Assembly (NCBI GenBank): GCA_013399855.1
Contig: VXAY01002459.1
Span: forward strand, 8,590 to 72,589
DNA from: Oxyruncus cristatus
Taxonomy: Eukaryota; Chordata; Aves; Passeriformes; Cotingidae
Direction: 5' to 3'
Length of the DNA: 64,000 nt
In this document: in pieces, positions 24,960 to 35,580 of the stretch
How the letters are laid out: every line of letters begins with the position of its first letter
Numbering within the stretch: the stretch's first letter is position 1
Notes under the pieces: generated by a model
Told to the model about the DNA's origin: nothing
The model's input: only the letters and a program-made list of their open reading frames with translations
Databases searched by the model: none
Position numbers and translations under genes: made by a program

Positions 24960-27094
24960 AAGCAGTACGACATAGGCCAGTGGCAAAAGTGTTCAGTAGA
25001 AATTAAATTGCCTAGACTCAGCATAAATGCCAGATGAATGCAGTGGAATGATACTGGCTGTTAGGTCAGGATATTTTGTAGAAAAACTTTCATGAAATAC
25101 GGATTTGGAACACTACATGGGTAAATTACTGTAGTTATGAAGCCCTACACATTGAAAATACTTACTTGTTGCCTTAATCTGACCATAATGGCGCTAAAAC
25201 ACCTGAAGCAGGTTGAGAGGAATGTGCTATTTTCTTGGAGTTTCTAAAGTTTAGGTACTTTATATTAAAGTCAGTTGGCAAATATATCTTTCCGGAGCAT
25301 CAGGATAATAAAAACTTGGAGTGGCAAAAATGTAGTGTGTCAAAGCTTTGAGCAAGGCCTTATAAAGGGGAAGAGGTTTTTGTGTCTGTATCTTTAATCA
25401 CGATGGCTTTTTGCACTTACAAGCACAAGGAATGCATCTGAATGGTCAGGACACCCTCATATATACAACATGGAATGTTTTCAGGTCCTTAGCATGTTTC
25501 TTGAGTTTGTCTTCACCGCTGACTAATCACTTCAGGTGTGGTCCTATCACAATGCAAGACTTTCTCACCATGATATCAGCAACATTTTTTCATTTAACTA
25601 CAAGGATCAACATTCTTGGAGCAGTGTCCTCGATATGGTGTTGCCCACTACCAGCACAAGCCATTCTTAACCCCTATTAAACACATATTTGCACATTCTT
25701 TTTCATATTGTGCTCATACCAATTATTTTCTTTTTTTTTTTTTTTTAAATCCCCACAGAATTATCTTCTTCGGAATGAAGACTCTTCTTATGAATCTCTT
25801 GTATACCATTCTAATGTGGGGCCTTTAAGTGATCTAATATTTCCATTAGTTTCAGGTTCATCAATATTCAACAGTTCCACACTTATAGATGTAAACCCCT
25901 CCAAAAGAACAAAAAACCCCACCCACAGAATTCAACTCCCCAGTTTGGGACAAGCTGAGATCTATACCCAAATTCTGTGAAACATTTTGCAAACAGTGAA
26001 CCACTCCTGGCTGTGTTTTTTTCCTTCTAAACCAGCCTGTGTTTTGGCTTTAATCCCATGTATAAAATCAAAATGTAACAACAAGCTCCGTGAGCAAAAT
26101 GTCATTCTGTCTAGCAACTGAAGCTGCAGCACCAAACTGTGCTAACTAGATCACTGACAGTTCAACACTGTCAATAAATGACAGCACTGGTATGAGTAAT
26201 GTGTATACTTAAGGCTACATGTAATGGGAATAAAGTGTTCTTCTATTGTCAAAAGTGTATCATTTCAGAATCTTCATAGTGGAAGCTTGCTCGGTAGCTC
26301 AGCAGGCTGACAGACAAGGGAGCTCACAGATAAAGACCAGGGCAATGACAGTTATAGCTGCTACATGTTTCTGGAACACCATGACATAACTGCAACCTTA
26401 TTAGATAAGCAGAGATGAAAGGGAAAAAAAAAAAGAAGAAAAGCCTTTGAAAGGAATTGCCTCAAGGTCACATGTGGCAGCATGTGTACAGGAGACACTG
26501 TAATGCTTGACCTGAATGAGCAAGAATGACAGAGTAAAACCTGCAGGTGCCAGAGGGTTGATGAACAACCATAATTACAGCAAGTATGGTTTTTGTATCA
26601 CATCCTCAGCGTTACACCCAACTTAAGAAACAAACAAACACCACCATGTGCTCAGAAAAGCCCACCCAGTTATACTAAAGTTATTTTAAAAATCACACAG
26701 AGTACCATCACTATACATATTCTGTCATTTGAGTGCTTCTGATGATCAAATATCAGGCCTGATAATGCAAACTAAAGCTCTGGAAGTCATTCTGTTTCCT
26801 TTCACAAACTCCCCACCCTCTCCCTCCCCCAGGCTGTTGAGGACATTTGCAGCAACACTGAGAGTGACATAATATTGCCACTATACTCTTTGTCCTTTAT
26901 CCTAGGGGGAGGAGAGCTAGAAGAGACACATCTGGAAGGTGTGACTGACGTATTACGATAAAAAAAAAAGTGTAAAAGTGCCTAGGGAAATGTTTAATTT
27001 ATTTGAACAGCTGTCCTAGTCATGCCTCTTTCATGGCTCCTGATGTAGCCTTCATGTTGATCTCCCTCATCTTCACTGAGCAAAGCTTTGGTGC

Positions 27095-27449
27095 TGTGGT
27101 GGGTTGACCTTGGCTGGCTGAATGCCAAACCTCCACCCAGCCACTCTCACAGTCCCCCTCCTCAACAGGGCAGGAGGGGAACAAAGTAAGCTGGAAGAGC
27201 TCATGGACTGAGATAAAGACAGGTAGCACTTACCATTTACCACCACAGGCAAAACAGGCTGAGCCTGGGGAAAATACTCTTGTTGAATGCCGATTAAAGT
27301 ATAAAGTTGCATAGCACGAAACAAAAGGGAAAACCTAGAACATTTTATGCCCTGCTTTCTAGAATCAACTTCCCTCCTTCATCCCTAATTCCTCTACCTG
27401 TTCCTTGAGCAATGCAAGAGCCATGGGAATGCAGACTGGGATCCATGGG
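27095..27449. mobile_element. ERV LTR fragment
   Basis: Starts TGTGGTGGGTTGACCTTGGC and proceeds through 'CCAGCCACTCTCACAGTCC', 'CTCATGGACTGAGATAAAG' and 'CACCACAGGCAAAACAGGC'. I recognise this as an LTR family widespread in bird genomes. The match weakens after about 27330 and stops where a CR1 fragment begins at 27450, so the LTR is truncated. Its transcriptional direction is not certain. By analogy with other avian LTRs whose complement ends GGGTTGACC-like, it may be minus. Short open frames inside are not genes. Confidence 0.6.
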
Positions 27450-27710
27450 GATCAGATGAGAGGCAATAGGTAGAAATTTAGACACAAGAAGTTCCACCTG
27501 AACGTGAGGAATAGCTCCTTTACTGTGCAGCGACTGAGCACTGGTACAGATCACCCAGAGAGAGTGTGGAGCCTACCTCACTGGAGATATTCCAGAACTG
27601 TCTGGACACAATCCTGCACCATGTGCTCTGGGATGACTCTGCTTGAGCAGGGAGGTTGGACCAGGTTACCCACTGTGGCCCCTTCCAACCTGACCCATTC
27701 TGTGTGATAT
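27450..27710 (+). mobile_element. CR1 LINE, 5'-truncated copy
   Basis: A plus-strand CR1 end. It starts near 'GAGGCAATAGGTAGAAATTT' and runs through 'ACAAGAAGTTCCACCTGAAC', 'GCGACTGAGCACTGGTACAG' and 'CACTGGAGATATTCCAGAAC' to 'CCTTCCAACCTGACCCATTC' and a decayed tail. Same 3' end type as the copy at 7986-8199. It directly abuts an LTR fragment on its left. Confidence 0.92.
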
Positions 27711-30211
27711 GGGATCCTGTCTCTTGTCAATCTACATATTGCATTTGTCTCTCTTACTACTGGGGGCAATTTTTAGCAAGAAGATACTGAAAAAATACAG
27801 TTATGGCTTAAGACCTATACAAGTAGGTCACATTCAATGCTCTTCATCTGCATGCCTTTACCTCTGTTATAAAATATTATATATATGCAAATGGTACCAA
27901 AAAGGGGCTCCTTATGACATCTTCCTCTAAAATTTCTAAGGCTTTAAAGCAAAAGTTCTTGTTACTTGAGGGGGGGAAAAATTCTCTCTGATCAACAAAA
28001 TTACAAAGCAAAAATCCAGGTTAGGTAGTTGGGCAATGACTATTCTCCTAAGGAATTTAAGCTCTGAGATTTTTAATGTGATTGTACTGGTAACACAAAG
28101 GAAAAGAAAGCAAAGCAAGAGAAGAAAATTAAACTGAATTTAGTCCACCACAGAACAAACCATTCAGGAATAAAACCATTGGATATGAGGTACTTCTTTG
28201 ATCTCCTTAGACAAATACTATTTTCTGCTCTCTATTTAGCAACTACCACCCTAATTCCCAAAAACAAGGACCAAAGGGAAAAGTAATGAAAAAGGCTTTC
28301 TTCCCCCACATCTGAATCATCCCACGTGTACTATTTACTACCTTATGCTAATCAGGAAGGCACCATTGGATACATCACTTAAAGCCACTATCCTCTAGTG
28401 ATAGATATAGAAGGTAATGGGCTGAAGAAAAGAGACAGAGGGCAGAAGCATAGAGCTGAGTTACTGACTTAGATTTAGTAAGTAATACACATGTGGGCAT
28501 GAGATTCCCTACAAAGATTATTAAGGAAAAATCATGAACCTCAAGCCTTACAATTTACAAGAACCTGCACAGAAAAAGAAAAAAAAAATATTAGAGAAGT
28601 TGAAGGAGAGTAGAGGAAAACAAGTTAAAAAATAATACAGAAGTGCTAACAATGGAAGTTTGAGGAATCTGCTACTTCTGCTCAAGCAGAATGGATATAG
28701 TGTAGCACAAGCTTTGGGAGAAGGCACGTAGAAGGTGTTTTGCGATGGGTATAAGACTAAGTATGTTGAATGGAGGATGAAAAGAAGCTTTAAGCAAATG
28801 CTTTAAGCACTGAATTCAAAGGACAAAAGTAAAGAAATGGGAAAAGTTATTTTGCAACAAGAGACTGTGTTTTAAAGAAGGGAAACAGACCCTGCTTGTC
28901 CAGTCTGCGAGGTAGTCTGAAGTGTTAGTGACTCAAAGAAGCAGCTGTGTTTAAAGATGATATTTCCAAACCAGATTTCACTACTTTTAACTGTTCTTCA
29001 GCACTGACATGCAACAAGCAGAAATACAAGCATACCTGCTGGATAAGGCTCAAGTGATGTGTTAAGAATTGCTGTCTGTAGAGACTTTCCTGACTAAAGT
29101 TTGTATGCTTATATAATAGCATTTCATCATATAATTTTAATAGGGGCATGAATTAGTTCTACTATGCTTGTCTTTAACATTCTTTCCAGAAAGAACTTTT
29201 TATTCTGAAAGAAAAGTAAAACGCATGCTATTAAGTATCTGCTAGGAAAGTGATATCTTCACAATGTCAATTTTAAGTAAGAGAATTTCTCTCTGTCTTA
29301 AATGTAGAAGGAACCACAATCTCTGAACCAAATAGAATGAAAAAAAAAAATAAAATCTGGCTTGACACATGTGTGGAACAGCTTTTTGCTCTACAAATAC
29401 ACCTGAATAATGAATTCAAACAGCTTTTTATCTTGTTTCAATCAGAAAGCTGATGTAGACAAAACCCTGCATTTAAATAGCATTATAGCACAGCCATATG
29501 CTGACAAACCCCTGCAAATTCAAAAGCAAGAGCATCTTTTAAATTACATATTTAAATTGGAAACCTCTGGCTTTTATGGTTTGCTTTGTTTGTATGCCCC
29601 GAGCGTGGCTTTCCTCTTTTGTCCAATTTTAATACATAAATTGTACTTCACAGAGTCTCAAAAGGTTGTGAAATAGACATTCAGTGGCAGCCATTCTGGC
29701 CTCCCTGGATGGCAAGTCAGGTGAATGATTCACAATAGCTGAATTCATACTGAGGGTTTTTTAAAAGGTTCACAATTTAACTGGTTAACTTGAGTTTGGC
29801 AACATAAGATTTAAACACTTCAGGGCCCTTGAGTATATGTATTTTGATAAACTTACCAATTACATAAAAGCATTTACTACTACAGGCAATAGAAGCTCCT
29901 ATCCTTTATCTAAGTTCTTTCATTTTGTGGATTATAAATCCTGAGACCAACTGTTCCAAAAGCAATGTTAAAGTCTTTAATGCTGATCCAGTTACTAGGC
30001 ACATGTCCTAAACTGATATGCCTAAATATCATAATGAAATTTTAATTGCAAAGAAAAGGGCATTTCTAAAATGAAACAGTGTTTTTCATTTCTACAACCC
30101 CCTAGGGCAATAATTCACGTATAGCCGGTAAAATTCTGCTTGTTGACAGTTAACGGCAAAATTCAAGCTGTGTGAAAGAACGTGAAATGCTTCCAGTAGA
30201 GAACTGGGTTT
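27711..30211. other. Unique non-coding stretch
   Basis: No gene or repeat family was recognised. The interval 29380-29680 is less rich in homopolymers and contains ATTTAAAT and TAATGAATTC-type motifs together with an 88-codon chance frame. It is a weak candidate for conserved non-coding sequence. Confidence 0.6.
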
Positions 30212-30520
30212 AGAATCATAGAATGGGCTGGGTTTGAAGGGAACTTAAGGATCACCTAGTTCCAACCACCTGCCATGAGCAGGGACACCTTGCACTAGAC
30301 AGGGATGGGACATGCACAGCTTCTCTGAGCAACCTGTTCCTGTGCCTCACCATCCTCACAGTAAAGAATTTCTTCCATATATCTAACCTAAATTTCCCTT
30401 CATTTGTTTGAATCCATTACTCCTTGTCCTATCGCTACAGTTCCTGATGAAGAGTCCACCTCCAGTTTCCCTGCAGGCCCCCTTCATATACTGGAAGGTG
30501 CTATAAGGTCTCCACACCTC
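30212..30520 (-). mobile_element. CR1 LINE, truncated copy in minus orientation
   Basis: On the plus strand it begins with the reversed CR1 tail 'AGAATCATAGAATGGGCTGG' and runs through 'ACCTGCCATGAGCAGGGACA', 'GAGCAACCTGTTCCTGTGCC', 'CACAGTAAAGAATTTCTTCC' and 'TCCTTGTCCTATCGCTACAG' to 'GGTGCTATAAGGTCTCC'. Truncated before any reverse-transcriptase coding sequence. Confidence 0.95.
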
Positions 30521-32236
30521 TAACTCTGAAGGTTTAACTCAGCTAATTTAGTTCTTCACTCTTTGTAGATCAATATACATTCCTCAACTTCTTGGTTTTA
30601 CCCTGACATTAAAATTAGTGATAGATACTGCAACTTGCATTCAGCACCTCACCCCACTGCCTACAGCAGCCTGTGGACATCATCCCTGAGATAATCTTTG
30701 GGAATGTGTCTACTACTTCAGGACTTGTGTGAACAGCAAAACAGAAGATAAGTTTTCTGTCTCTGAAAAATTCACATTCTTGCTTTTAAAGATAGGAGGT
30801 GCATGCACATGTGGGGAATACATACTAGGTTGTAAGCACATCCTTCCCAGACAACTCGCCGCTCTAGGAAAAAATAAATACCCTGTCACCTCAGATCCTG
30901 TCCATGTGCAATATCACTGTTATGCCTGATGCATATTCTCATCAGATGATCTTAAAAGTCGTATAAGCAAGAAAGTTTCAGCAGAACTCCATGGAAGGGG
31001 AGAAAAGCACAGCATGTGCTGTGGCAAAATTTTTCTTAGTTGCTCATTCACTGGTAGATAGGAGAAAGGTAGTTCTAAATCAGTTTAGAAGTGCTAATAG
31101 AGGAATTGTGGGTATCCCACACCACCGCCACTCTACTGAAGAATAACACCTCAGGTCCAAGTTCAGAGGTCAACCTACACACAGAAATTGCAGCTACTGA
31201 AGCTCACGGAAGAAAAATAAAGGGGAAATAAAGACTACTGCTTTCACCTGACCCTGGAAATCTGATTCTTACTCATACGGGGCTACATGGTGGATTAGAG
31301 GCTGCGTGCTCATGTCTTCCTTTTCATATGTACTTGTAGAGATGTGTTTTCCACACACGTAGTTTCACAAGTTCTTTAAATAAATTTTGAGTGTAACTGC
31401 TTGCATAAAGACAGTATCTTAAACTCACATGCATTTTTTTTCTGATGAAAAAAACAATCCCTGGATATATAGCATAGCGGTGCCACTACTTGTTTTTCCT
31501 TCCAATAAACGTGTGCCCACACAAATACATATTTTTAGTTTTAGATTTAGAATTGGAAACCCATACATTTAAGCCATGTCCTCCTATTGGACAGTTTGAT
31601 TCACCTTCAAATACCTCATTGCACACTCCAGCTGCAAAGACAGTTCATCTAATGAGCTTCAAAAAAAANNNNNNNNNNNNNNNNNNNNNNNNNNNNNNNN
31701 NNNNNNNNNNNNNNNNNNNNNNAAAAAAAAAAATAAAAATCCTTAGCCTCCGACACTCTCCCTCCCCCCCCCAAACCACAAGCAAGAAACTTACTACTAA
31801 AACACAGAAACTAAACTGAGAAAGCCTAACTTCCCATGTTGAAAGTGCAGGAAACTAAGTTTTCTAGTAATTGTGCTATCTAGTTATTGATTAAACCTAT
31901 ACTCAGGATCCAACACACTTGAATACATAACTAAAAACACAGACTGGTGTCAGGGATTTGAGGTATGTGGGTTTTGATCTTGTTTTTCCTCAGTGGAGAG
32001 TTTGCTTTACTAATGCATGACTAACAATTTAAATGAAAGGAAGACATTCTTTAATTCAAACACTTTGGAATTACTCTTGGTGTTTTTTTTTTTTCATTTA
32101 GGAATATATTAACAACAACAACAAAAAAAAGGTAGGTTAAAATTTTTCCTTTCTTAATTCTGCTACTTGTGCCCCCATAATCCTTTTGACACTTGGCCTG
32201 TCTACACATCCATCATACATCATGAGACTGGCCACA
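30521..32236. other. Unique non-coding stretch with an assembly gap
   Basis: No gene was recognised. It contains the N run 31669-31722, bounded by A homopolymers. The 109-codon frame that crosses the gap (31490-31819) is meaningless because its middle is undetermined. Confidence 0.6.
31669..31722. other. Assembly gap, 54 N, inside poly(A)
   Basis: 54 undetermined bases with eight A on the left and eleven A on the right. The flanks suggest an unresolved homopolymer or A-rich microsatellite rather than missing complex sequence. Confidence 0.95.
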
Positions 32237-32690
32237 TGTTACGGAAATTTTACATGCCAGCCACCAAAACAGGATTCAACTCTAGAACCCTACTGATCCA
32301 GGAAGCCAAAAAGAGGTATATTTTTATAAATTTATCTTTATTAATAGAGCTACAGCTTGAGCTGGGTGCCTCCAGAGAGGGAACCTGAACAAAAAAAAAT
32401 CCCTGGGCAGTTGTACCACTACAATCCAAGTTTCCTACCCCTCAAGCAGTAGCTTGGACCAATAGTAGTGTTAAGATCCGGGGTCTTACATACTGTCAGT
32501 TTGATTTGCTTGTTGTTTCATTATTGGACAGTTATATTTTTATGCAAGATACAAGAGGCAGGGGTTCTTTATCCTGTTTCACACCCTCTTAGGCTGGTTT
32601 CAGTGGGTTCTGTCATTAGCTCTTCAACATGCTGCAATAAGGTCATTATAATTCATGTATCACAACCTGTAGGTTTTGTCTACTAAAGTT
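32237..32690 (-). mobile_element. 3' LTR of the endogenous retrovirus
   Basis: The minus strand ends at ...TTTCCGTAACA (terminal CA at 32237). A polyadenylation signal AATAAA lies at 32337-32342, about 100 bases inside the end. Further upstream is a TATA-like segment near 32545, in 'GCATAAAAATATAAC'. The 5' end of the LTR could not be fixed because the polypurine tract is not clear; 32690 is an estimate. Confidence 0.55.
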
Positions 32691-32829
32691 AAACTGCAAT
32701 TGTTAAATTTTAATCGTATAATGGTCCTCTACAGAACAGTCCTGACTTTGCTTTTATTAATGTTCATGTTATTTATTATATGGGAGCAGGATATTTGTAG
32801 CATCTAAGATTTAAGTCCAGTTGAATACA

Positions 32830-34070
32830 CCAAATGTTACAATGTTAAATACAAACAGTCTTACAAAGATTATTATAAAAATCAATAATCCATAAAGAAT
32901 TCATTTTGTCCAGGCTCTTAAATCTGATATACAGGAGGTGAGCCAAGACCATACATCTTGGAATCCTGCTGAAGTATTATCCAATTGTATTATATGCATT
33001 AATTTTACTTGTTACCACAAATTCCAGGCACCCGCCAAAATTCTCCCACTCTAGTCAACAAACATGCAACTGGTGGTATTAATAATTGTGCACATTCCCC
33101 CTTGCGAGGCTAACAAAGTATCTATGACATTCTATTTCTCAGTAATTTTGGAGTGTTGTCGAACCTTTTCTTGGAATGTCATAACTTCATCAGCAGTGTC
33201 ATTGCCTTAAGTTTCTATTGCCACTGAAGTGTTAACAAAGACCTTTTCTAATTCACTCACTCCCAACCAGATAAGAAGTGGAACGTGATGGGACTTTCTA
33301 CTAGGGAATTACTACATTTGATCCTATAAGCAAATGTTTGTAACATTTGGTCCTAATACCATAGCTAAGTTTGAGAACACAAATATAAGAAATTGAAGCT
33401 CCTGAGCCATAAGTTCCCAACCAATCTCCTGGTAGAGTTCTGTGAGCTCTCTTACCACATATCCTATGCCACCCTTTTCCCCCAGGTACAGGACAAGGTG
33501 TATGGCTTAATCCCCCAAGTATTTCTGCTATTTTTACTTCTGTTGCTTAGCTACAACCATTAAGGTTGCTCAGAGTACTAGTATATAGGAGCTTGTGTGG
33601 GGCAAGCATGATGTTTTACATGTTGGGTAATTGTTCTTTGCTTCTAGGAGATTTACCTCCCACTGTTGTGAGTCTGTGTGGTCTTGGTGGAAAGTAGTAT
33701 TTGTCCATAAAGTAGTCTGTGGCACGTTATTTGGTACAAGGATCCTTAAAAGAGGAATGCTCAAAGCTAAGTGGCTTGGAAGGTGAGTCTCATATCCAAC
33801 AGTTAAATTTATTAGGAATTTGGACTACTGTTTGGGATAAGTTACAATAAAGATTTTCCCTCCTTGTAACAAGGCTGTACAAATTCAGATACTTTCTCTA
33901 CCCATGTAAAAAGCATGGCAAAGCTTACTAAATTTACCTGCAGAATTTTCCTAATTTCCTCAGGTACTAGAAAGTCTCACATCTGAGTATCCCTGGAAAA
34001 GAAATAAAGATTAGTTTGTTTTTTTTAAAACAGAGGCCATGGTGGATCCTCCCTGCACAACTTGTCATTC
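32830..34070 (-). pseudogene. env: Retroviral env remnant
   Basis: Several landmarks occur in envelope order on the minus strand. A Cys-Trp-Ile motif of the surface-subunit type lies at 33785-33803 and runs straight into a stop codon. In the transmembrane subunit at about 33050-33122, a conserved glycine/cysteine segment precedes a cysteine cluster, where one cysteine of the expected CX6CC arrangement is replaced by serine. A tryptophan-rich pre-membrane segment near 32950 is followed by a hydrophobic span of about 20 residues at 32836-32892. A pyrimidine-rich AG acceptor-like site lies at the env start, near 33995-34015. Frames change repeatedly between these landmarks. The gene is dead. The transmembrane-subunit type matches the gamma-like assignment of the neighbouring integrase. 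Confidence 0.72.
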
Positions 34071-34084
34071 ATCCCACCGAATGG

Positions 34085-35045
34085 CCCTCTGACAGCAATT
34101 TAACATGCAAGTGATGGATCCAAGCTTCCTGTCCTCTAACTTTTACAGCAAAGGAAGAACTTAATAAGACAGTCTGCAGCCCCTCCCACTTCCAAATTTA
34201 GATTTACGGGAAAACAGTCTTAATAAAATTTTATCTCCAGGCTGCAAATCATGTACCTGTACTTCCAGAGGTGTAGGTTAGTACCACTGGCCATTATCCC
34301 TTTTAATTTTGAAACTTTCCTAAAAGCTTAGAACATAGTGTGTCAAATGCTCGTCTGGATTCAAGGAGCTTGTTTGGGCTGGGGTGTAAGTCCCCAGGAT
34401 AGATAAATGTATCCCAGTAAGAACTTCAGCAGGCAATAACACTAAGGGTTGTCTTGGGGCATTTCAGATGTCCCACAAAGTTAAATTTAATGCTTCTGGA
34501 CATTTTAACCCTGCGTGCATACAGATTTTAGCTATTCTCGCTTTCATAGTTCAGTTTGTCCTTTCTACCTGCCCAAATGCTTGAGGCTGATAAGGGTCTG
34601 CAGTCTTTTTTTTTTTTTTTTTAATTCCTAAACTCTTATAAAATTGGTTGACTATTCATGCTGTGAAACAGGACTTTCCTCTGATTCAGATTCTGGTACT
34701 TCATCCTTAGGAATAACTTCTTTAAGGAGAGCTTTCATTAATTTTCTTGTGTCTGCTTTTCTTACTGGGAAAGCTTCCACCCATTCTGATAATTGGTCTA
34801 CTATCACTAGCAAATGTTTATATCCACATTCTGTAAAAACATCAGCATAGTTTACATGCAGTCTTCAGAATGGGGAAAAAAAGGTTGACTTACTAATTCG
34901 GCCAGAGGTCTTATATTTGAGAATTTCTGAAAGGTAGGACAGACGTTAGTAATTTTTTAGTGGCTACCTAGACATGCAGTGTCACTTATACTTGCTGTAC
35001 TTGATTAGCCACTGTTTCCATTCCTCCATGAGCTCTATCATGGAA
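34085..35045 (-). pseudogene. pol: Retroviral pol integrase remnant
   Basis: The catalytic-core segment is readable at about 34720-34860, where short translated stretches include VIVDQLSEWVEAFPV, typical of the core around the second catalytic acidic residue's strand. A later core/linker segment is readable at about 34330-34560. The C-terminal domain is readable at 34145-34260 with a Gln-Pro-Gly-Asp motif. It ends in Ala-Trp-Ile-His at 34099-34128, the usual end of gamma-type integrases just before env. A 17-base T run (34606-34622) interrupts the core, and several stops and frameshifts follow. A His/Cys zinc-binding region is only faintly suggested at 34900-35045. Confidence 0.8.
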
Positions 35046-35580
35046 CTATTTGGTTACAGTCACTTTTTGCAGTAAGACAGCTTTTCCACCTATTTTCCAT
35101 ATTGTCTCTGTCTTCTACTGTTTCCCATTTTCTCCACTGCTCTTCATTTGTCATTTGATTGATACAGCTTTGAGTTTTCTTAGGTGGTCAACATTGGACC
35201 ATGAGCTCTTGTCTAAAGCAACTGCCATAATCTTTGCAATGAGTTGGCAAGACCCAGCTTTTGTTTCTGTATCAGTTAAGGCTGATTCCTTTTCCTAATT
35301 ACAATATGGACAGTGACCACAGCAGTCTCTTTGGCAAGTTGGAAACTGTTGCATTGCTTCTCAGTAAATTGTTGGGAGCTACTGATCTCTAAGGACTGAC
35401 TGGATTGACTCTTACTACCTAATTTCTGTTGCGAAATTACCCGAACTCTACAAGGACTTTTCATCACTTCTATCCACGTCTCTTCCATTAATTGGTAGGT
35501 ATTACAGTGCCTAGTACATCTGAGCTCTAGAATGATAGACAACTTCTTCTCCATAATGAGACTGAAGTCCATTTTTTGTG

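Larger units (their letters stand above)
21525..27094. other. Unique non-coding stretch with a candidate conserved element
   Basis: No gene was recognised. It includes the AT-rich, homeodomain-motif-rich block at 22210-22570 (listed separately), T runs at 24937-24959 and 25731-25746, and a 116-codon serine-rich plus frame at 23013-23363 with no known domain. Confidence 0.6.
32237..35580 (-). mobile_element. Decayed 5'-truncated endogenous retrovirus (gamma-like)
   Basis: Read on the minus strand, the order is integrase (about 35045 to 34085), env (about 34070 to 32830) and a 3' LTR ending at 32237. Integrase core, integrase C-terminal domain, envelope transmembrane subunit and membrane span appear in the correct order and spacing for a simple retrovirus of the class I (gammaretrovirus-like) group. 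Stop codons and frameshifts are frequent in both genes. No reverse transcriptase, protease, gag, 5' LTR or primer-binding site is visible upstream. The sequence 35050-35580 may be RNase H or linker but is too decayed to assign. The element cannot encode functional protein. Confidence 0.83.

Noticed and set aside
26295..26306. tRNA A-box-like TAGCTCAGCAGG
   Set aside because: It matches the A-box consensus, but no B box, acceptor stem or terminator follows. A single 12-base match is expected by chance in this length of sequence.
31490..31819. 109-codon frame
   Set aside because: It crosses an assembly gap, so its middle is unknown.
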